NCBI RefSeq assembly: GCF_019968605.1
Contig: NZ_CP082966.1
Span: forward strand, 3,151,501 to 3,215,500
Direction: 5' to 3'
Source: Polaribacter litorisediminis
GTDB taxonomy: Bacteria; Bacteroidota; Bacteroidia; Flavobacteriales; Flavobacteriaceae
DNA length: 64,000 bases
Both the position numbers and the translations under genes were made by a program. Under the pieces are notes generated by a model. The model was not told where the DNA came from. It worked only from the letters and a program-made list of their open reading frames with translations, and did not search any database. Shown here piece by piece: positions 18,854-27,759 of the stretch. Within the stretch, counting starts at the first letter, position 1. Every line of letters begins with the position of its first letter.

Positions 18854-20155
18854 ATGAAAAATACTTTACAAGAATTAAGATCAGGAAGCCTAATGGGTTC
18901 AAAAAGATTAAAACTGGCTTGTGGCCTAAAGCAATTTCCAGAAGAAATCTTATCGCTTGCAAAAACTTTAGAGATTTTAGATTTATCGAACAACCATTTA
19001 TCTGAGTTACCTGAAAGTATCTCTCAACTGCAGCGTTTAAAAATTATATTTTTCGAAAACAATAATTTCGAAGAATTTCCAAAAGTGCTCCAAAAATGCC
19101 CTGAGTTAACGATGATTGGTTTTAAATCCAATCAAATTCATACCGTGCCAGAAAATGCCTTTCCATCAAAATTAAGATGGTTAATTTTAACCAATAATCG
19201 CATTCAAAAAATACCAAAAAGTATTGGGACTTGTTTTTGGTTGCAAAAATGCGCTTTAGCAGGCAACCAAATTGAAGCATTACCTTCTGAAATGGCAAAC
19301 TGCGTAAATTTAGAACTTTTAAGAATTTCGGCAAACAAACTCCAATCAATTCCGGAGTGGTTATTCCAACTACCAAAATTATCTTGGGTGGCTTTTGCTG
19401 GAAATCCTGCTTCGTATCAAGTTCCAAAAAATAATGATTTCGAATCTTTTCATTGGAATAATTTCATTTTGAAAGAGCAACTTGGAGAAGGTGCCTCTGG
19501 CATGATTTCAAGAGCACATTGGACATTAAAAAAGGAAGATGTAGCCGTTAAGGTTTTTAAAGGAGCTGTAACCAGTGATGGATTGCCTGAGGATGAGATG
19601 GAAGTTTCCATATCAGCAGGATCGCATCAAAATTTAATCGAAGTTTTAGGAAAGATAAAAAGCCATCCTGAACAAAAAAGTGGTCTTATAATGAAACTCA
19701 TATCTCCTTCATTTGTCAATTTAGGAAACCCGCCTAATTTAGAAACTTGTACAAGAGATGTTTTTGATGAAAAAACTGTTTTTACAGCTAAAGAATCACT
19801 CAAAGTTGCGAAAAGTATTGCGTCTGCTGCTGCACAATTGCATAGCCGGGGAATTAATCATGGGGATTTGTATGCGCATAATATATTGGTCAACGCCCAA
19901 GGAGAATGTCTTTTGGGAGATTTTGGTGCTGCTATGTTTTATGATATAAATTCAACTTTAGCGCATCTTATTCAACGAGTTGAGATTAGGGCATTTGGAT
20001 GTTTATTAGAAGATCTTTGGAATTTAATAGATAAAAACAAACTTGAGGAAAATTTATTGACCAAATGGCAACAATTAATTATAGATTGTACAATTCCTGA
20101 AGTTAGTTTACGCCCTAGTTTTTCGGAAGTTTTAGGCAAATTGAATCACTTTTAA
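18854..20155 (+). CDS. Leucine-rich-repeat protein kinase-like protein
   Basis: A 433-residue soluble protein. Residues about 20-190 hold leucine-rich repeats of the L-x-x-L-D-L-S-N-N-x-L-x-x-L-P type; residues about 204-433 form a protein kinase-like domain. The kinase has a glycine loop G-E-G-A-S-G (211-216), the ATP lysine in A-V-K-V (K233), D-F-G (356-358) and the Asp/Asn of the catalytic loop (H336-G-D-L-Y-A-H-N343). The usual Arg before the Asp and the Lys after it are absent, and no A-P-E motif is seen: only about 18 residues separate DFG from the helix V-E-I-R-A-F-G. Bacterial LRR kinases of this kind are known but their targets are not. A short 27-nt gap separates it from the GSCFA gene. 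Confidence 0.88.
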   Translation: MKNTLQELRSGSLMGSKRLKLACGLKQFPEEILSLAKTLEILDLSNNHLSELPESISQLQRLKIIFFENNNFEEFPKVLQKCPELTMIGFKSNQIHTVPENAFPSKLRWLILTNNRIQKIPKSIGTCFWLQKCALAGNQIEALPSEMANCVNLELLRISANKLQSIPEWLFQLPKLSWVAFAGNPASYQVPKNNDFESFHWNNFILKEQLGEGASGMISRAHWTLKKEDVAVKVFKGAVTSDGLPEDEMEVSISAGSHQNLIEVLGKIKSHPEQKSGLIMKLISPSFVNLGNPPNLETCTRDVFDEKTVFTAKESLKVAKSIASAAAQLHSRGINHGDLYAHNILVNAQGECLLGDFGAAMFYDINSTLAHLIQRVEIRAFGCLLEDLWNLIDKNKLEENLLTKWQQLIIDCTIPEVSLRPSFSEVLGKLNHF

Positions 20156-20182
20156 ATTGGTAAACTTTTTGAACAATAATTC

Positions 20183-21139
20183 ATGAAACTTCAAACTCAA
20201 ATACCTATTGGTAAAGAATCTAGAAACCCTATTGGTTACCATTCAAAATTACTGCTACTGGGTTCTTGTTTTTCAGAGAATATAGGTCATCAATTCAATT
20301 ATTTTAAATTTCAAGCTAGCCAAAATCCCTTTGGAATCCTTTTTCATCCAAGAGCTATAGAAACTTTTATTACTCATGCTATCAATGAAAAAGTATATTC
20401 AGAAAAAGACATCATTTTCCAAAATGAACGATGGCATTGTTTTGATGCCCATTCTAGTGCTAGTTCTGCTGATAAAAATGAGCTTTTAATCAATTTAAAC
20501 ACCGCAATAGTATCTACCAATAAAAAGCTAAAAGAAGCTTCTCATATAATAATTACATTAGGCACTTCTTGGGTTTACAGGTTTATCGAAACCGATATCA
20601 TTGTGGCGAATTGTCATAAAATTCCGCAGAAAAAATTCTTAAAAGAGTTGCTTTCTGTGGATGAAATTTCGGAATGTTTATCTTCGATAATTGCGATTTT
20701 AAAATCTGTCAATACAAATATAAATGTGATCTTTACGGTTTCTCCTGTAAGACATTTAAAAGATGGTTTTATAGAGAACACCCAAAGTAAGGCGCATTTA
20801 ATTGCTGCCATTCATACTGTTATCGATCTTAGAAAAAACACTTATTATTTTCCTTCTTTTGAAATTATGATGGATGAATTAAGAGATTATCGTTTTTATA
20901 CAGAAGACATGCTGCATCCCAATAAAACTGCCATCAATTATATTTGGGAAAAATTCGTGGATACTTGGTTTTCTTCTGAAACAGCATCGATTATGAAAGA
21001 AGTTGATACAATTCAAAAAGGAATTCTGCATAGACCTTTTAATGAAAAATCTAGCGAGCATCAACAGTTTTTAGCCAATTTAGAAAACAAAAAAAAGAGC
21101 TTGCATCAGCAATACTCTTTTATAAACTTTGAAAAATAG
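20183..21139 (+). CDS. GSCFA domain-containing protein
   Basis: A 318-residue protein named for its N-terminal motif L-L-L-G-S-C-F-S-E-N-I-G (about 25-36). The GSCFA family resembles SGNH/GDSL-type hydrolases; the Ser of G-S-C and the late Asp/His (M-L-H-P-N, about 249-253) would be the matching catalytic residues (inference). It probably modifies a polysaccharide or lipid ester, and it is common in Bacteroidetes. No signal peptide is seen, so it is likely cytoplasmic. It follows the LRR kinase by 27 nt and may be co-transcribed. The following 161 nt have no feature I can support. Confidence 0.88.
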   Translation: MKLQTQIPIGKESRNPIGYHSKLLLLGSCFSENIGHQFNYFKFQASQNPFGILFHPRAIETFITHAINEKVYSEKDIIFQNERWHCFDAHSSASSADKNELLINLNTAIVSTNKKLKEASHIIITLGTSWVYRFIETDIIVANCHKIPQKKFLKELLSVDEISECLSSIIAILKSVNTNINVIFTVSPVRHLKDGFIENTQSKAHLIAAIHTVIDLRKNTYYFPSFEIMMDELRDYRFYTEDMLHPNKTAINYIWEKFVDTWFSSETASIMKEVDTIQKGILHRPFNEKSSEHQQFLANLENKKKSLHQQYSFINFEK

Positions 21140-21300
21140 ACTCTTATTACACCACTTTAATTGTATAATACCGAAATAAATTGTTTCTTTTTAGCTTAGT
21201 TTTTATCAAAAAAATTATCTTGATACATACTGTGCTAATTATTTTTAATATGGATATATAATTCAATTTATTTATACCACATTAAAAAATGAAATTGGTA

Positions 21301-21615
21301 TTATTTGTCAATATATTGATCTACATTTTGCCAAGGACCACCATTGATTGCATCGATACCATTTTGCTTTAAAAACTGCGTAGCTTGTCCGCTTCTACCT
21401 CCACTTTTACAAACCGCAATGATTGGTTTATTCCAAGACTTTATCTTGTCAATTTCTAGAGGAATTAAATTTAGAACGATGTTTTTAGCCCCTTTTATAT
21501 GACCACTATTCCACTCCATTAGGGTTCTAACATCTAAAACAATGGCACCTTTTTCTAAATACTCTTTAATTTCAACACTCATATCTTTTCTTTTAAACAT
21601 GTCAAATAACCCCAT
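21301..21615 (-). CDS. Rhodanese-like domain protein
   Basis: A 104-residue single-domain rhodanese. The motif C-K-S-G-G-R-S contains the active-site cysteine in a six-residue loop, and the flanking D-V-R-T-L-M-E-W and H-I-K-G-A-K-N-I segments match the family. It would carry a persulfide and transfer sulfur to an acceptor; the biological partner is unknown. It lies 10 nt downstream of the aromatic amino acid hydroxylase and is probably in the same transcript. Confidence 0.92.
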   Translation of the reverse strand: MGLFDMFKRKDMSVEIKEYLEKGAIVLDVRTLMEWNSGHIKGAKNIVLNLIPLEIDKIKSWNKPIIAVCKSGGRSGQATQFLKQNGIDAINGGPWQNVDQYIDK

Positions 21616-21625
21616 GTGATTTTTT

Positions 21626-23371
21626 TTAATTTTGATGCAAATTTAAGCCATTTTCTATAAGTGCTGTGTAACTTTTATTACTTTTTAAATCTATTAAGAT
21701 GTTTAAAAGATCATTTTTAATCGAAAAATTGTGATTTAAAGCTAATTCATACAATTCTAAAAGCAACAACCAATCGTTCGGAAATTTTAGTTTTAAATGA
21801 TTCAATATTGCTATAATTTTTTCTTCCGTTACAGAATTTTCTACTCTCATTTCTCTTACTTTACTGTACAAAAAATAGAGTTCTTTCTCTGATTCAGAAT
21901 AGGTAATTTTATGAGTTTTTATTTCAGAAACTTTGCTATAATCCTCAAAAGAAGCAACATCTGCGGCGCCAGAGTATGCTGAAATTACTTCTTTACCAAT
22001 TGCCATATCATATAAACCCCATTCGGGCTGAAATAGTATTTCATTTTGGTAAGTAACCGTGCAATCATCTAAAGTAATAATGAGTATTTTACCTCTTAAA
22101 TCTCTTGTTCCCGTAATTGCTTTTCCTTTTACAATAACACCACTTTCAAACTCCAAGGTCATGAATTCGCCTTCGTAAATTCCGTATGCTTTTAAATCTC
22201 TAGGACTCATATCTTCAATAGGCAAATTAATTCCTTTTAATTTACCCACCGGACTCCCAAAACCAGCTGGATGCCTTGTAACACCGTGACCAATTAATTC
22301 CTTATCCCTATTTGCCAAAGCAGTTTTTCCGACTGTTTGAAAATACGCAACCTTGTTATTTTTATATTGAATAACGTTTGTGAAGACCCCCGATATTTGA
22401 ATACCTGTAGTTAATTCAATAGTTCCTAAGTTTTCAGAATTTATGAGTTTCTGAACACCTTTTAAGCCACCAGTTCTTAAAGCCATTGTATTTGCAAATT
22501 CGTCTAATACCAAACTCAAATAAGCAAAATCGGGTGTTACAAACAATTGAGGCTGCGGTTTTGTAATATCAAAATTGATGGTTGCTGCATGGATCGAATA
22601 CGGAACTTTTTTTACTTGAGGCTGCATACACCATGCACTTTCTCCTATCGAAGAAAGCAAACCAGCTCCGTATATTTTAGGATGTTCTAAACTTCCAATT
22701 AATCCGTACTCTACAGTCCACCAATGCAAGTTTCTTATTTGCGCCATTTCAGACAATTCGCCCATATTTTCTTGCAACCATTCTACTTTTTCTTGGGCAT
22801 CATCAATTTCTTTTTGAGTAGCATTCGGATTCTCTTTTAAGATCGATAACCGTCGAATTGCTTCATACACCTCATAATCTTTGGCAGAGGAAATTGCCTT
22901 ACTCCCAATTTCACCAAAACGTCTTAAATATTCGGCGTATTCAGGATTTGCAATTATGGGTGCATGCCCTGCAGCTTCATGAATAATATCTGGCGCAGGA
23001 GTATATTCTATATGATTTATAGTTCTCATATCAGAAGCAATGACCAAAACATTATACGCTTGAAATTCCATAAAAGCATTCGGCGGAATAAAACCATCGA
23101 CCGAAACTGCTGCCCAACCAATTTCTTTTAAAATTCTATTCATACCCTCCATATGAGGAATATTTTCTAGAGAAATCCCTGTTTTTTTCAGTCCAGGAAT
23201 GTACGATTTATGTGCAACTTTGCTTAAATAATCCACATTCATTCTCATAACATAACGCCAAACTGCTTGATTTTGAGCAGTATATTCTTGATAAGGCTGT
23301 TTTACAATAAATTTATGCAGATGCTTAGGCAACTTGGCAGTAACACTATTGATTTCAAAATGAGTTTCCAT
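21626..23371 (-). CDS. Aromatic amino acid hydroxylase (phenylalanine 4-monooxygenase-like), long form
   Basis: A 581-residue protein. The N-terminal half holds the pterin-dependent hydroxylase domain: the non-haem iron ligands are H131 and H136 (H-E-A-A-G-H) and E221 (T-V-E-Y-G-L), and N-terminal residues fit the bacterial enzyme. Substrate is most probably phenylalanine, converted to tyrosine. There is no N-terminal ACT domain. About 270 residues (about 310-581) follow the catalytic domain, with no domain I recognise; typical bacterial PAH is near 260-300 residues. Same-length homologues exist in other Bacteroidetes as I recall. It is divergent from gpmI across 296 nt with no other feature. 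Confidence 0.88.
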   Translation of the reverse strand: METHFEINSVTAKLPKHLHKFIVKQPYQEYTAQNQAVWRYVMRMNVDYLSKVAHKSYIPGLKKTGISLENIPHMEGMNRILKEIGWAAVSVDGFIPPNAFMEFQAYNVLVIASDMRTINHIEYTPAPDIIHEAAGHAPIIANPEYAEYLRRFGEIGSKAISSAKDYEVYEAIRRLSILKENPNATQKEIDDAQEKVEWLQENMGELSEMAQIRNLHWWTVEYGLIGSLEHPKIYGAGLLSSIGESAWCMQPQVKKVPYSIHAATINFDITKPQPQLFVTPDFAYLSLVLDEFANTMALRTGGLKGVQKLINSENLGTIELTTGIQISGVFTNVIQYKNNKVAYFQTVGKTALANRDKELIGHGVTRHPAGFGSPVGKLKGINLPIEDMSPRDLKAYGIYEGEFMTLEFESGVIVKGKAITGTRDLRGKILIITLDDCTVTYQNEILFQPEWGLYDMAIGKEVISAYSGAADVASFEDYSKVSEIKTHKITYSESEKELYFLYSKVREMRVENSVTEEKIIAILNHLKLKFPNDWLLLLELYELALNHNFSIKNDLLNILIDLKSNKSYTALIENGLNLHQN

Positions 23372-23667
23372 TAAAAATATGATAAATTTTGACGGTAAAT
23401 TTACGAATTTTGCAATGAATTTATACTTTCATTACAGTTAAAAATTAATTTGAAAATAAAAATAACTTATTATTATTGAAAACACAATTATACTATTTAT
23501 TAGGTAAACCTTATTTTTCCTAATAAATCAGCAGTAATATTTTATTAAGAATCAAAGCAGTTCACAAATCAACATTGCGGTAATAGATAAAAGTTACTTT
23601 ATCGCTTTCGTAAAAAAATAAGCATACCTTCAAAATCTTTCTTACTTTTACTACTCAATTTAGACAA

Positions 23668-25185
23668 ATGAACAAGAAAGTTATCTTAATGATTTTAGAC
23701 GGATGGGGAATTACACAAGACCCTAAAGTATCCGCAATTTATAATGCTAAAACACCTTTCATCAATTCTTTATATGACAAATACCCGAATGCACAATTGA
23801 GGACTGATGGAGAATATGTGGGGTTACCTGAAGGTCAAATGGGCAATTCTGAAGTTGGCCACATGAATTTAGGTGCTGGTAGAATTGTGTATCAAAATTT
23901 GGCTAGAATTAATAAAGCGGTTAAAGAAAAAACGTTAGGAAAGGAAAAAGTGCTTTTAGATACTTTTAAATATGCTAAAGAAAACAATAAAAACATTCAT
24001 TTATTAGGATTAGTTTCTAATGGTGGAATTCATGCTCACATAGACCATTTAAAAGGATTGTTAGATGTTGCAAAAGAACAAAACGCTGATAATGTCTATT
24101 TACACGCTTTTACTGATGGTAGAGATTGTGACCCAAAATCAGGAGCGTTTTTTCTTAACGAGATCCAAGAATACATGAAAAAAAGTACAGGTGAATTAGC
24201 GACCGTTACAGGTCGTTACTATGCCATGGATCGAGATAATAGATGGGAACGTGTTCATGAAGCTTATGATGGAATTGTAAATGCCGTTGGAACAAAAACT
24301 ACGGATATTATTGCAACCATCAAACAAAATTATGAAAAAGGTTTGACAGATGAATTTCATAAGCCTATTATTATTACCAATGAAGATGGATCTCCAAAAG
24401 CGCAAATAAAAGAAGGTGATGCCGTAATTTTCTTCAATTATAGAACCGATCGAGGAAGGGAATTAACCAATGCTTTATGTCAGAATGATTTTCCTGAATT
24501 TCAAATGAAAAAATTAGATTTATATTTTACAACCATGACTTTATATGACGCTTCTTTTAAAGGCATTCATGTAATTTATAATAACGATAATATTAAAAAT
24601 ACGCTGGGTGAAGTTTTATCAAAAGCTGGTAAAAAACAAATTAGAATTGCCGAAACTGAGAAATATCCTCATGTAACATTTTTCTTTTCAGGCGGACAAG
24701 AAGCACCTTTTGAAGGAGAATCTCGTATTTTAAGAAACTCTCCTAAAGTAGCAACTTATGATCTTAAACCAGAAATGTCTGCCTTCGAATTAAAAGATGC
24801 TTTGTGTGCTGATTTAAAAAAGGGTGACGCTGATTTTGTTTGCTTAAATTTTGCAAACGGAGATATGGTTGGGCATACAGGAATAATGGATGCCGCCATT
24901 AAAGCCTGTGAAGCTGTTGATATTTGTGCCAAAGAAGTAATAGAAACTGGTTTAGCAAATGGCTATTCCACGCTACTAATTGCAGATCATGGTAACTGCG
25001 AAACCATGATGAATCCTGATGGCTCTCCTCATACAGCGCACACCACAAATCCTGTTCCTTTTATTTTAATTGATGACGAAATAAAATCTATTCATAGTGG
25101 AATTTTGGGCGATATTGCTCCCACAATTTTAGATCTTATGGGAGTTGCACAACCAAAAGAAATGACTCAAAAATCACTTTTATAA
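23668..25185 (+). CDS. gpmI: 2,3-bisphosphoglycerate-independent phosphoglycerate mutase
   Basis: A 505-residue glycolytic enzyme that interconverts 3- and 2-phosphoglycerate. The catalytic Ser is in M-G-N-S-E-V-G-H (S61), the first metal Asp in I-L-D-G-W-G, and the later alkaline-phosphatase-type metal motifs are D-G-R-D and A-D-H-G-N-C-E. The length (about 505-515) is normal. Its stop codon TAA shares a nucleotide with the ATG of the next gene (TAATG arrangement), so the thioredoxin-like lipoprotein is translationally coupled. Divergent from the hydroxylase gene. Confidence 0.98.
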   Translation: MNKKVILMILDGWGITQDPKVSAIYNAKTPFINSLYDKYPNAQLRTDGEYVGLPEGQMGNSEVGHMNLGAGRIVYQNLARINKAVKEKTLGKEKVLLDTFKYAKENNKNIHLLGLVSNGGIHAHIDHLKGLLDVAKEQNADNVYLHAFTDGRDCDPKSGAFFLNEIQEYMKKSTGELATVTGRYYAMDRDNRWERVHEAYDGIVNAVGTKTTDIIATIKQNYEKGLTDEFHKPIIITNEDGSPKAQIKEGDAVIFFNYRTDRGRELTNALCQNDFPEFQMKKLDLYFTTMTLYDASFKGIHVIYNNDNIKNTLGEVLSKAGKKQIRIAETEKYPHVTFFFSGGQEAPFEGESRILRNSPKVATYDLKPEMSAFELKDALCADLKKGDADFVCLNFANGDMVGHTGIMDAAIKACEAVDICAKEVIETGLANGYSTLLIADHGNCETMMNPDGSPHTAHTTNPVPFILIDDEIKSIHSGILGDIAPTILDLMGVAQPKEMTQKSLL

Positions 25186-25802
25186 TGATAAAAAACACGT
25201 TCTTACTTTTATTAATCGTCTTAGGTTTGGCTTGTAATTCAAGTAAAACCACTGCAGAAAAGAAGATTGTAATCGAAAACAAAACTGAAAACATAATTAA
25301 AATTAAAGAAATTGTAAGGCAAAAAGCAAAACCTATTACTGCTCAGAAAAATGACAGAGGGTATTTAATTGGCATAGCTAATAAATCATCTTTTGCAGAC
25401 GCTTCTTTTAAGCCTTGGTTTGACAGCAGATACAACGAATACAAAACAGATCAAGAAATCATTGAAAAACTCAAAAAAGAAATAAATAAATTTACAATTA
25501 AAGGATTTATGGGCACTTGGTGCGGAGATAGCAGAAGAGAAACGCCTCGTTTTTATAAGATTTTAGAAGAAACTGGTTTTGATGAAACTTATTTTGAACT
25601 TATTACTGTGGGCAGAAACAAAAAAACACCAGATAATTTACAAGAAGGATTCAATATCATTAGAGTGCCTACTTTTATTTTCTTTAAAGATGGAAAAGAA
25701 GTTGGACGCTTTGTGGAATATCCGAGAGAAACTCTTGAAAAAGATATTTTAAAAATTGTTACTGGACAGCCTTATAAGCACTCTTACGATAAAAGCGAAT
25801 AA
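25185..25802 (+). CDS. Thioredoxin-fold lipoprotein
   Basis: A 205-residue envelope lipoprotein: signal peptide with lipobox Leu-Gly-Leu-Ala-Cys (C17). From about residue 100 there is a thioredoxin fold with the active-site segment W112-C-G-D-S116, followed by R-R-E-T-P-R and a cis-Pro near R-V-P-T-F. Only one cysteine is present in the C-x-x-C position (the second is Ser), so it cannot form the classic disulfide and may be a chaperone-like or thiol-binding variant. The gene is coupled to gpmI by a one-nucleotide overlap, an association I cannot explain functionally. Confidence 0.85.
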   Translation: MIKNTFLLLLIVLGLACNSSKTTAEKKIVIENKTENIIKIKEIVRQKAKPITAQKNDRGYLIGIANKSSFADASFKPWFDSRYNEYKTDQEIIEKLKKEINKFTIKGFMGTWCGDSRRETPRFYKILEETGFDETYFELITVGRNKKTPDNLQEGFNIIRVPTFIFFKDGKEVGRFVEYPRETLEKDILKIVTGQPYKHSYDKSE

Positions 25803-25957
25803 ATTTTCATGCATGCTACACTTCTTTTTTTTAATTAGATATGCGGAGGCATACCGATAAAAATGTCTCAAAATAAATTTAATTTCTGTCGTATCTTAGT
25901 TTAATAGTTTCTTTTCGCTTTAGACAATCTCCAAGAACTAAATTCTAATAAATATAG

Positions 25958-25965
25958 TAACTTTG
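25958..25965 (+). promoter_or_regulatory. Candidate -7 element (TAACTTTG) for map
   Basis: The box fits the Bacteroidetes -7 consensus TAnnTTTG exactly, 17 nt ahead of the map ATG. No clear TTG -33 box is visible at the expected spacing, so this is a motif match only. Confidence 0.4.
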
Positions 25966-25982
25966 CAGCTCAATTTTTGAAA

Positions 25983-26786
25983 ATGATTAAAATTAAAACC
26001 AAAGAAGAAATAGAAATAATGCGCGAAAGTGCACTTGTTGTTTCTAAAACATTAGGAATGCTTGCAAAAGAAGTAAAACCTGGTGTCACTACTTTATATT
26101 TAGACAAACTGGCAGAAGATTTTATTAGAGAACAAGGTGCAATACCTGGTTTTTTAGGTTTGTACGATTTTCCGAATACGCTTTGTATGAGTCCGAATTC
26201 TCAAGTGGTTCATGGGTTTCCTACCAGCGAACCTTTAAAAGAAGGTGATATTATCTCTATAGATTGTGGTGCTTTAAAAAATGGTTTTTATGGAGATCAC
26301 GCCTATACTTTTGCCGTTGGCGAAATTGATGTGGCAACAAAAAAGTTATTAGAAGTTACCAAAGAAAGTTTGTACGTCGGTATCCGAGAATTTAAAGCAG
26401 GAAATAGAGTGGGTGATGTTGGTTTTGCTATTCAGAATTTCTCAGAAAAACATGGTTATGGTGTTGTAAGAGAGTTAGTAGGCCATGGTTTAGGGCGCAC
26501 TATGCATGAAGATCCAGAAATGCCAAATTACGGAAAGAGAGGAAGAGGAAAAAAGTTTGTAGAAGGGATGGTTGTCGCCATTGAACCGATGATCAATATG
26601 GGAACTCAAAAAATAAGACAGCATTCTGATGGTTGGACAATTACTACGTTAGACAACAAACCGTCAGCGCATTTTGAGCACGACGTTGCTATTGTAAACG
26701 GCAAACCAGAACTACTTTCTACCTTTAAATACGTAAATGAAGCTTTAGGAATTGTTACGAACGAGGAAGACGAGTTTAGACAATAG
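25983..26786 (+). CDS. map: Type I methionine aminopeptidase
   Basis: The 267-residue enzyme removes initiator Met from nascent proteins. The five metal ligands are visible: Asp in I-D-C-G-A, Asp in Y-G-D-H-A-Y, His in G-H-G-L-G-R, Glu in A-I-E-P-M, and Glu in F-E-H-D-V. I start at the ATG that begins M-I-K-I-K; a TTG two codons earlier is less likely. A perfect TAACTTTG box lies 17 nt ahead. Typical length for the bacterial form with a short N-terminus. Confidence 0.95.
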   Translation: MIKIKTKEEIEIMRESALVVSKTLGMLAKEVKPGVTTLYLDKLAEDFIREQGAIPGFLGLYDFPNTLCMSPNSQVVHGFPTSEPLKEGDIISIDCGALKNGFYGDHAYTFAVGEIDVATKKLLEVTKESLYVGIREFKAGNRVGDVGFAIQNFSEKHGYGVVRELVGHGLGRTMHEDPEMPNYGKRGRGKKFVEGMVVAIEPMINMGTQKIRQHSDGWTITTLDNKPSAHFEHDVAIVNGKPELLSTFKYVNEALGIVTNEEDEFRQ

Positions 26787-26838
26787 CAAACGCTAAATTC
26801 ATAAATTATACGAATACCAAATTTATACTTAAATTAAT

Positions 26839-26967
26839 ATGACCTTTTTATTCTGCAAACAAGAAGCTTACAATAGTATAGGAGTTTGTATGGAAGTCCA
26901 TAAAGAATTAGGGTTATTAGTGAATTTTGGAGAAGATCGTTTAACCTACAAAAGAGTTATTTTGTGA
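26839..26967 (+). pseudogene. GxxExxY protein remnant (internal deletion)
   Basis: A 42-codon in-frame remnant joins the start of a GxxExxY-family protein (Y-N-S-I-G-V-C-M-E-V-H-K-E-L-G) directly to its end (L-L-V-N-F-G-E-D-R-L-T-Y-K-R). Intact members are about 120-130 residues with the nuclease-like core between these parts, so some 75-80 codons are missing, probably through recombination at a short repeated L-G codon pair. The core with the G-x-x-E-x-x-Y motif is gone, so any product should be inactive. It sits in a 195-nt gap between map and a methyltransferase. Confidence 0.75.
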
Positions 26968-26981
26968 AATTAGTGTAATTC

Positions 26982-27752
26982 GTGTCTATATTCAAAACTA
27001 TACTCAACACCATACCAAGACCTTTATTAATTAAAGCAAGTTATTTGGTACGTCCAATAATAGCTTTAGCACTAAAAGGCGATACCTTTACAGACCCAAT
27101 TGACGGCAAATCGTTTCGTAAATTTTTACCTTATGGATATGGAAAACAGCGAGAAAACGCCCTTTCTCCATCCACCTTATCATTAGAAAGACATCGATTA
27201 ATGTGGCTTTTTTTAAAAGATGAAACTGATTTTTTTACCTCTACAAAAAAATTCAAAACACTTCATATTGCGCCAGAACAATGTTTTTTAGAGGTCTTCA
27301 GAAAACAGAAGAATCTAACATATATTACTTCTGATTTAGAATCTCCTATTGCCGATGTAAAAGCTGATATTTGCAATTTACCATTTGAAGATAATTCGTT
27401 TGACGTTGTTTTTTGCAACCATGTTTTAGAACATATTCCGGATGATACAAAAGCCATGCGCGAATTATTTAGAGTCCTAAAAAAAGGCGGGTTTGGTATT
27501 TTTCAAATTCCGCAAGACATCACTAGAAAAACAACTTTTGAAGACGCTTCTATTACAGACAGAAAAGAACGTGCAAAAATATTTGGGCAATACGATCATG
27601 TAAGAGTCTATGGTTTAGATTATTTTGATAAGCTACGTTCTGTGGGTTTTAAAGTGGATGAAGTTGAGTATACAAAAAAAATCGCTCCAGAAAAACTAGC
27701 ACGATTTTGTTTGATGAAAGGAGAAATACTTCCGGTTTGTTATAAAAACTAA
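26982..27752 (+). CDS. SAM-dependent methyltransferase, class I (SAM type 11)
   Basis: A 256-residue protein with a C-terminal SAM-binding domain: the 'D-L-x-x-x-I-A-D-V-K-A-D-I-C-N-L-P-F-E-D-N-S-F-D-V-V-F-C-N-H-V-L-E-H' core (broken here by dashes) is the methyltransf_11 signature with acidic residue, motif II and post-II helix, followed by R-V-L-K-K-G-G. The substrate is unknown. The only reasonable start is GTG, 14 nt after the remnant gene's stop. It is followed by a convergent paralogous pair with an 7-nt gap. Confidence 0.88.
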   Translation: MSIFKTILNTIPRPLLIKASYLVRPIIALALKGDTFTDPIDGKSFRKFLPYGYGKQRENALSPSTLSLERHRLMWLFLKDETDFFTSTKKFKTLHIAPEQCFLEVFRKQKNLTYITSDLESPIADVKADICNLPFEDNSFDVVFCNHVLEHIPDDTKAMRELFRVLKKGGFGIFQIPQDITRKTTFEDASITDRKERAKIFGQYDHVRVYGLDYFDKLRSVGFKVDEVEYTKKIAPEKLARFCLMKGEILPVCYKN

Positions 27753-27759
27753 GCACTAC

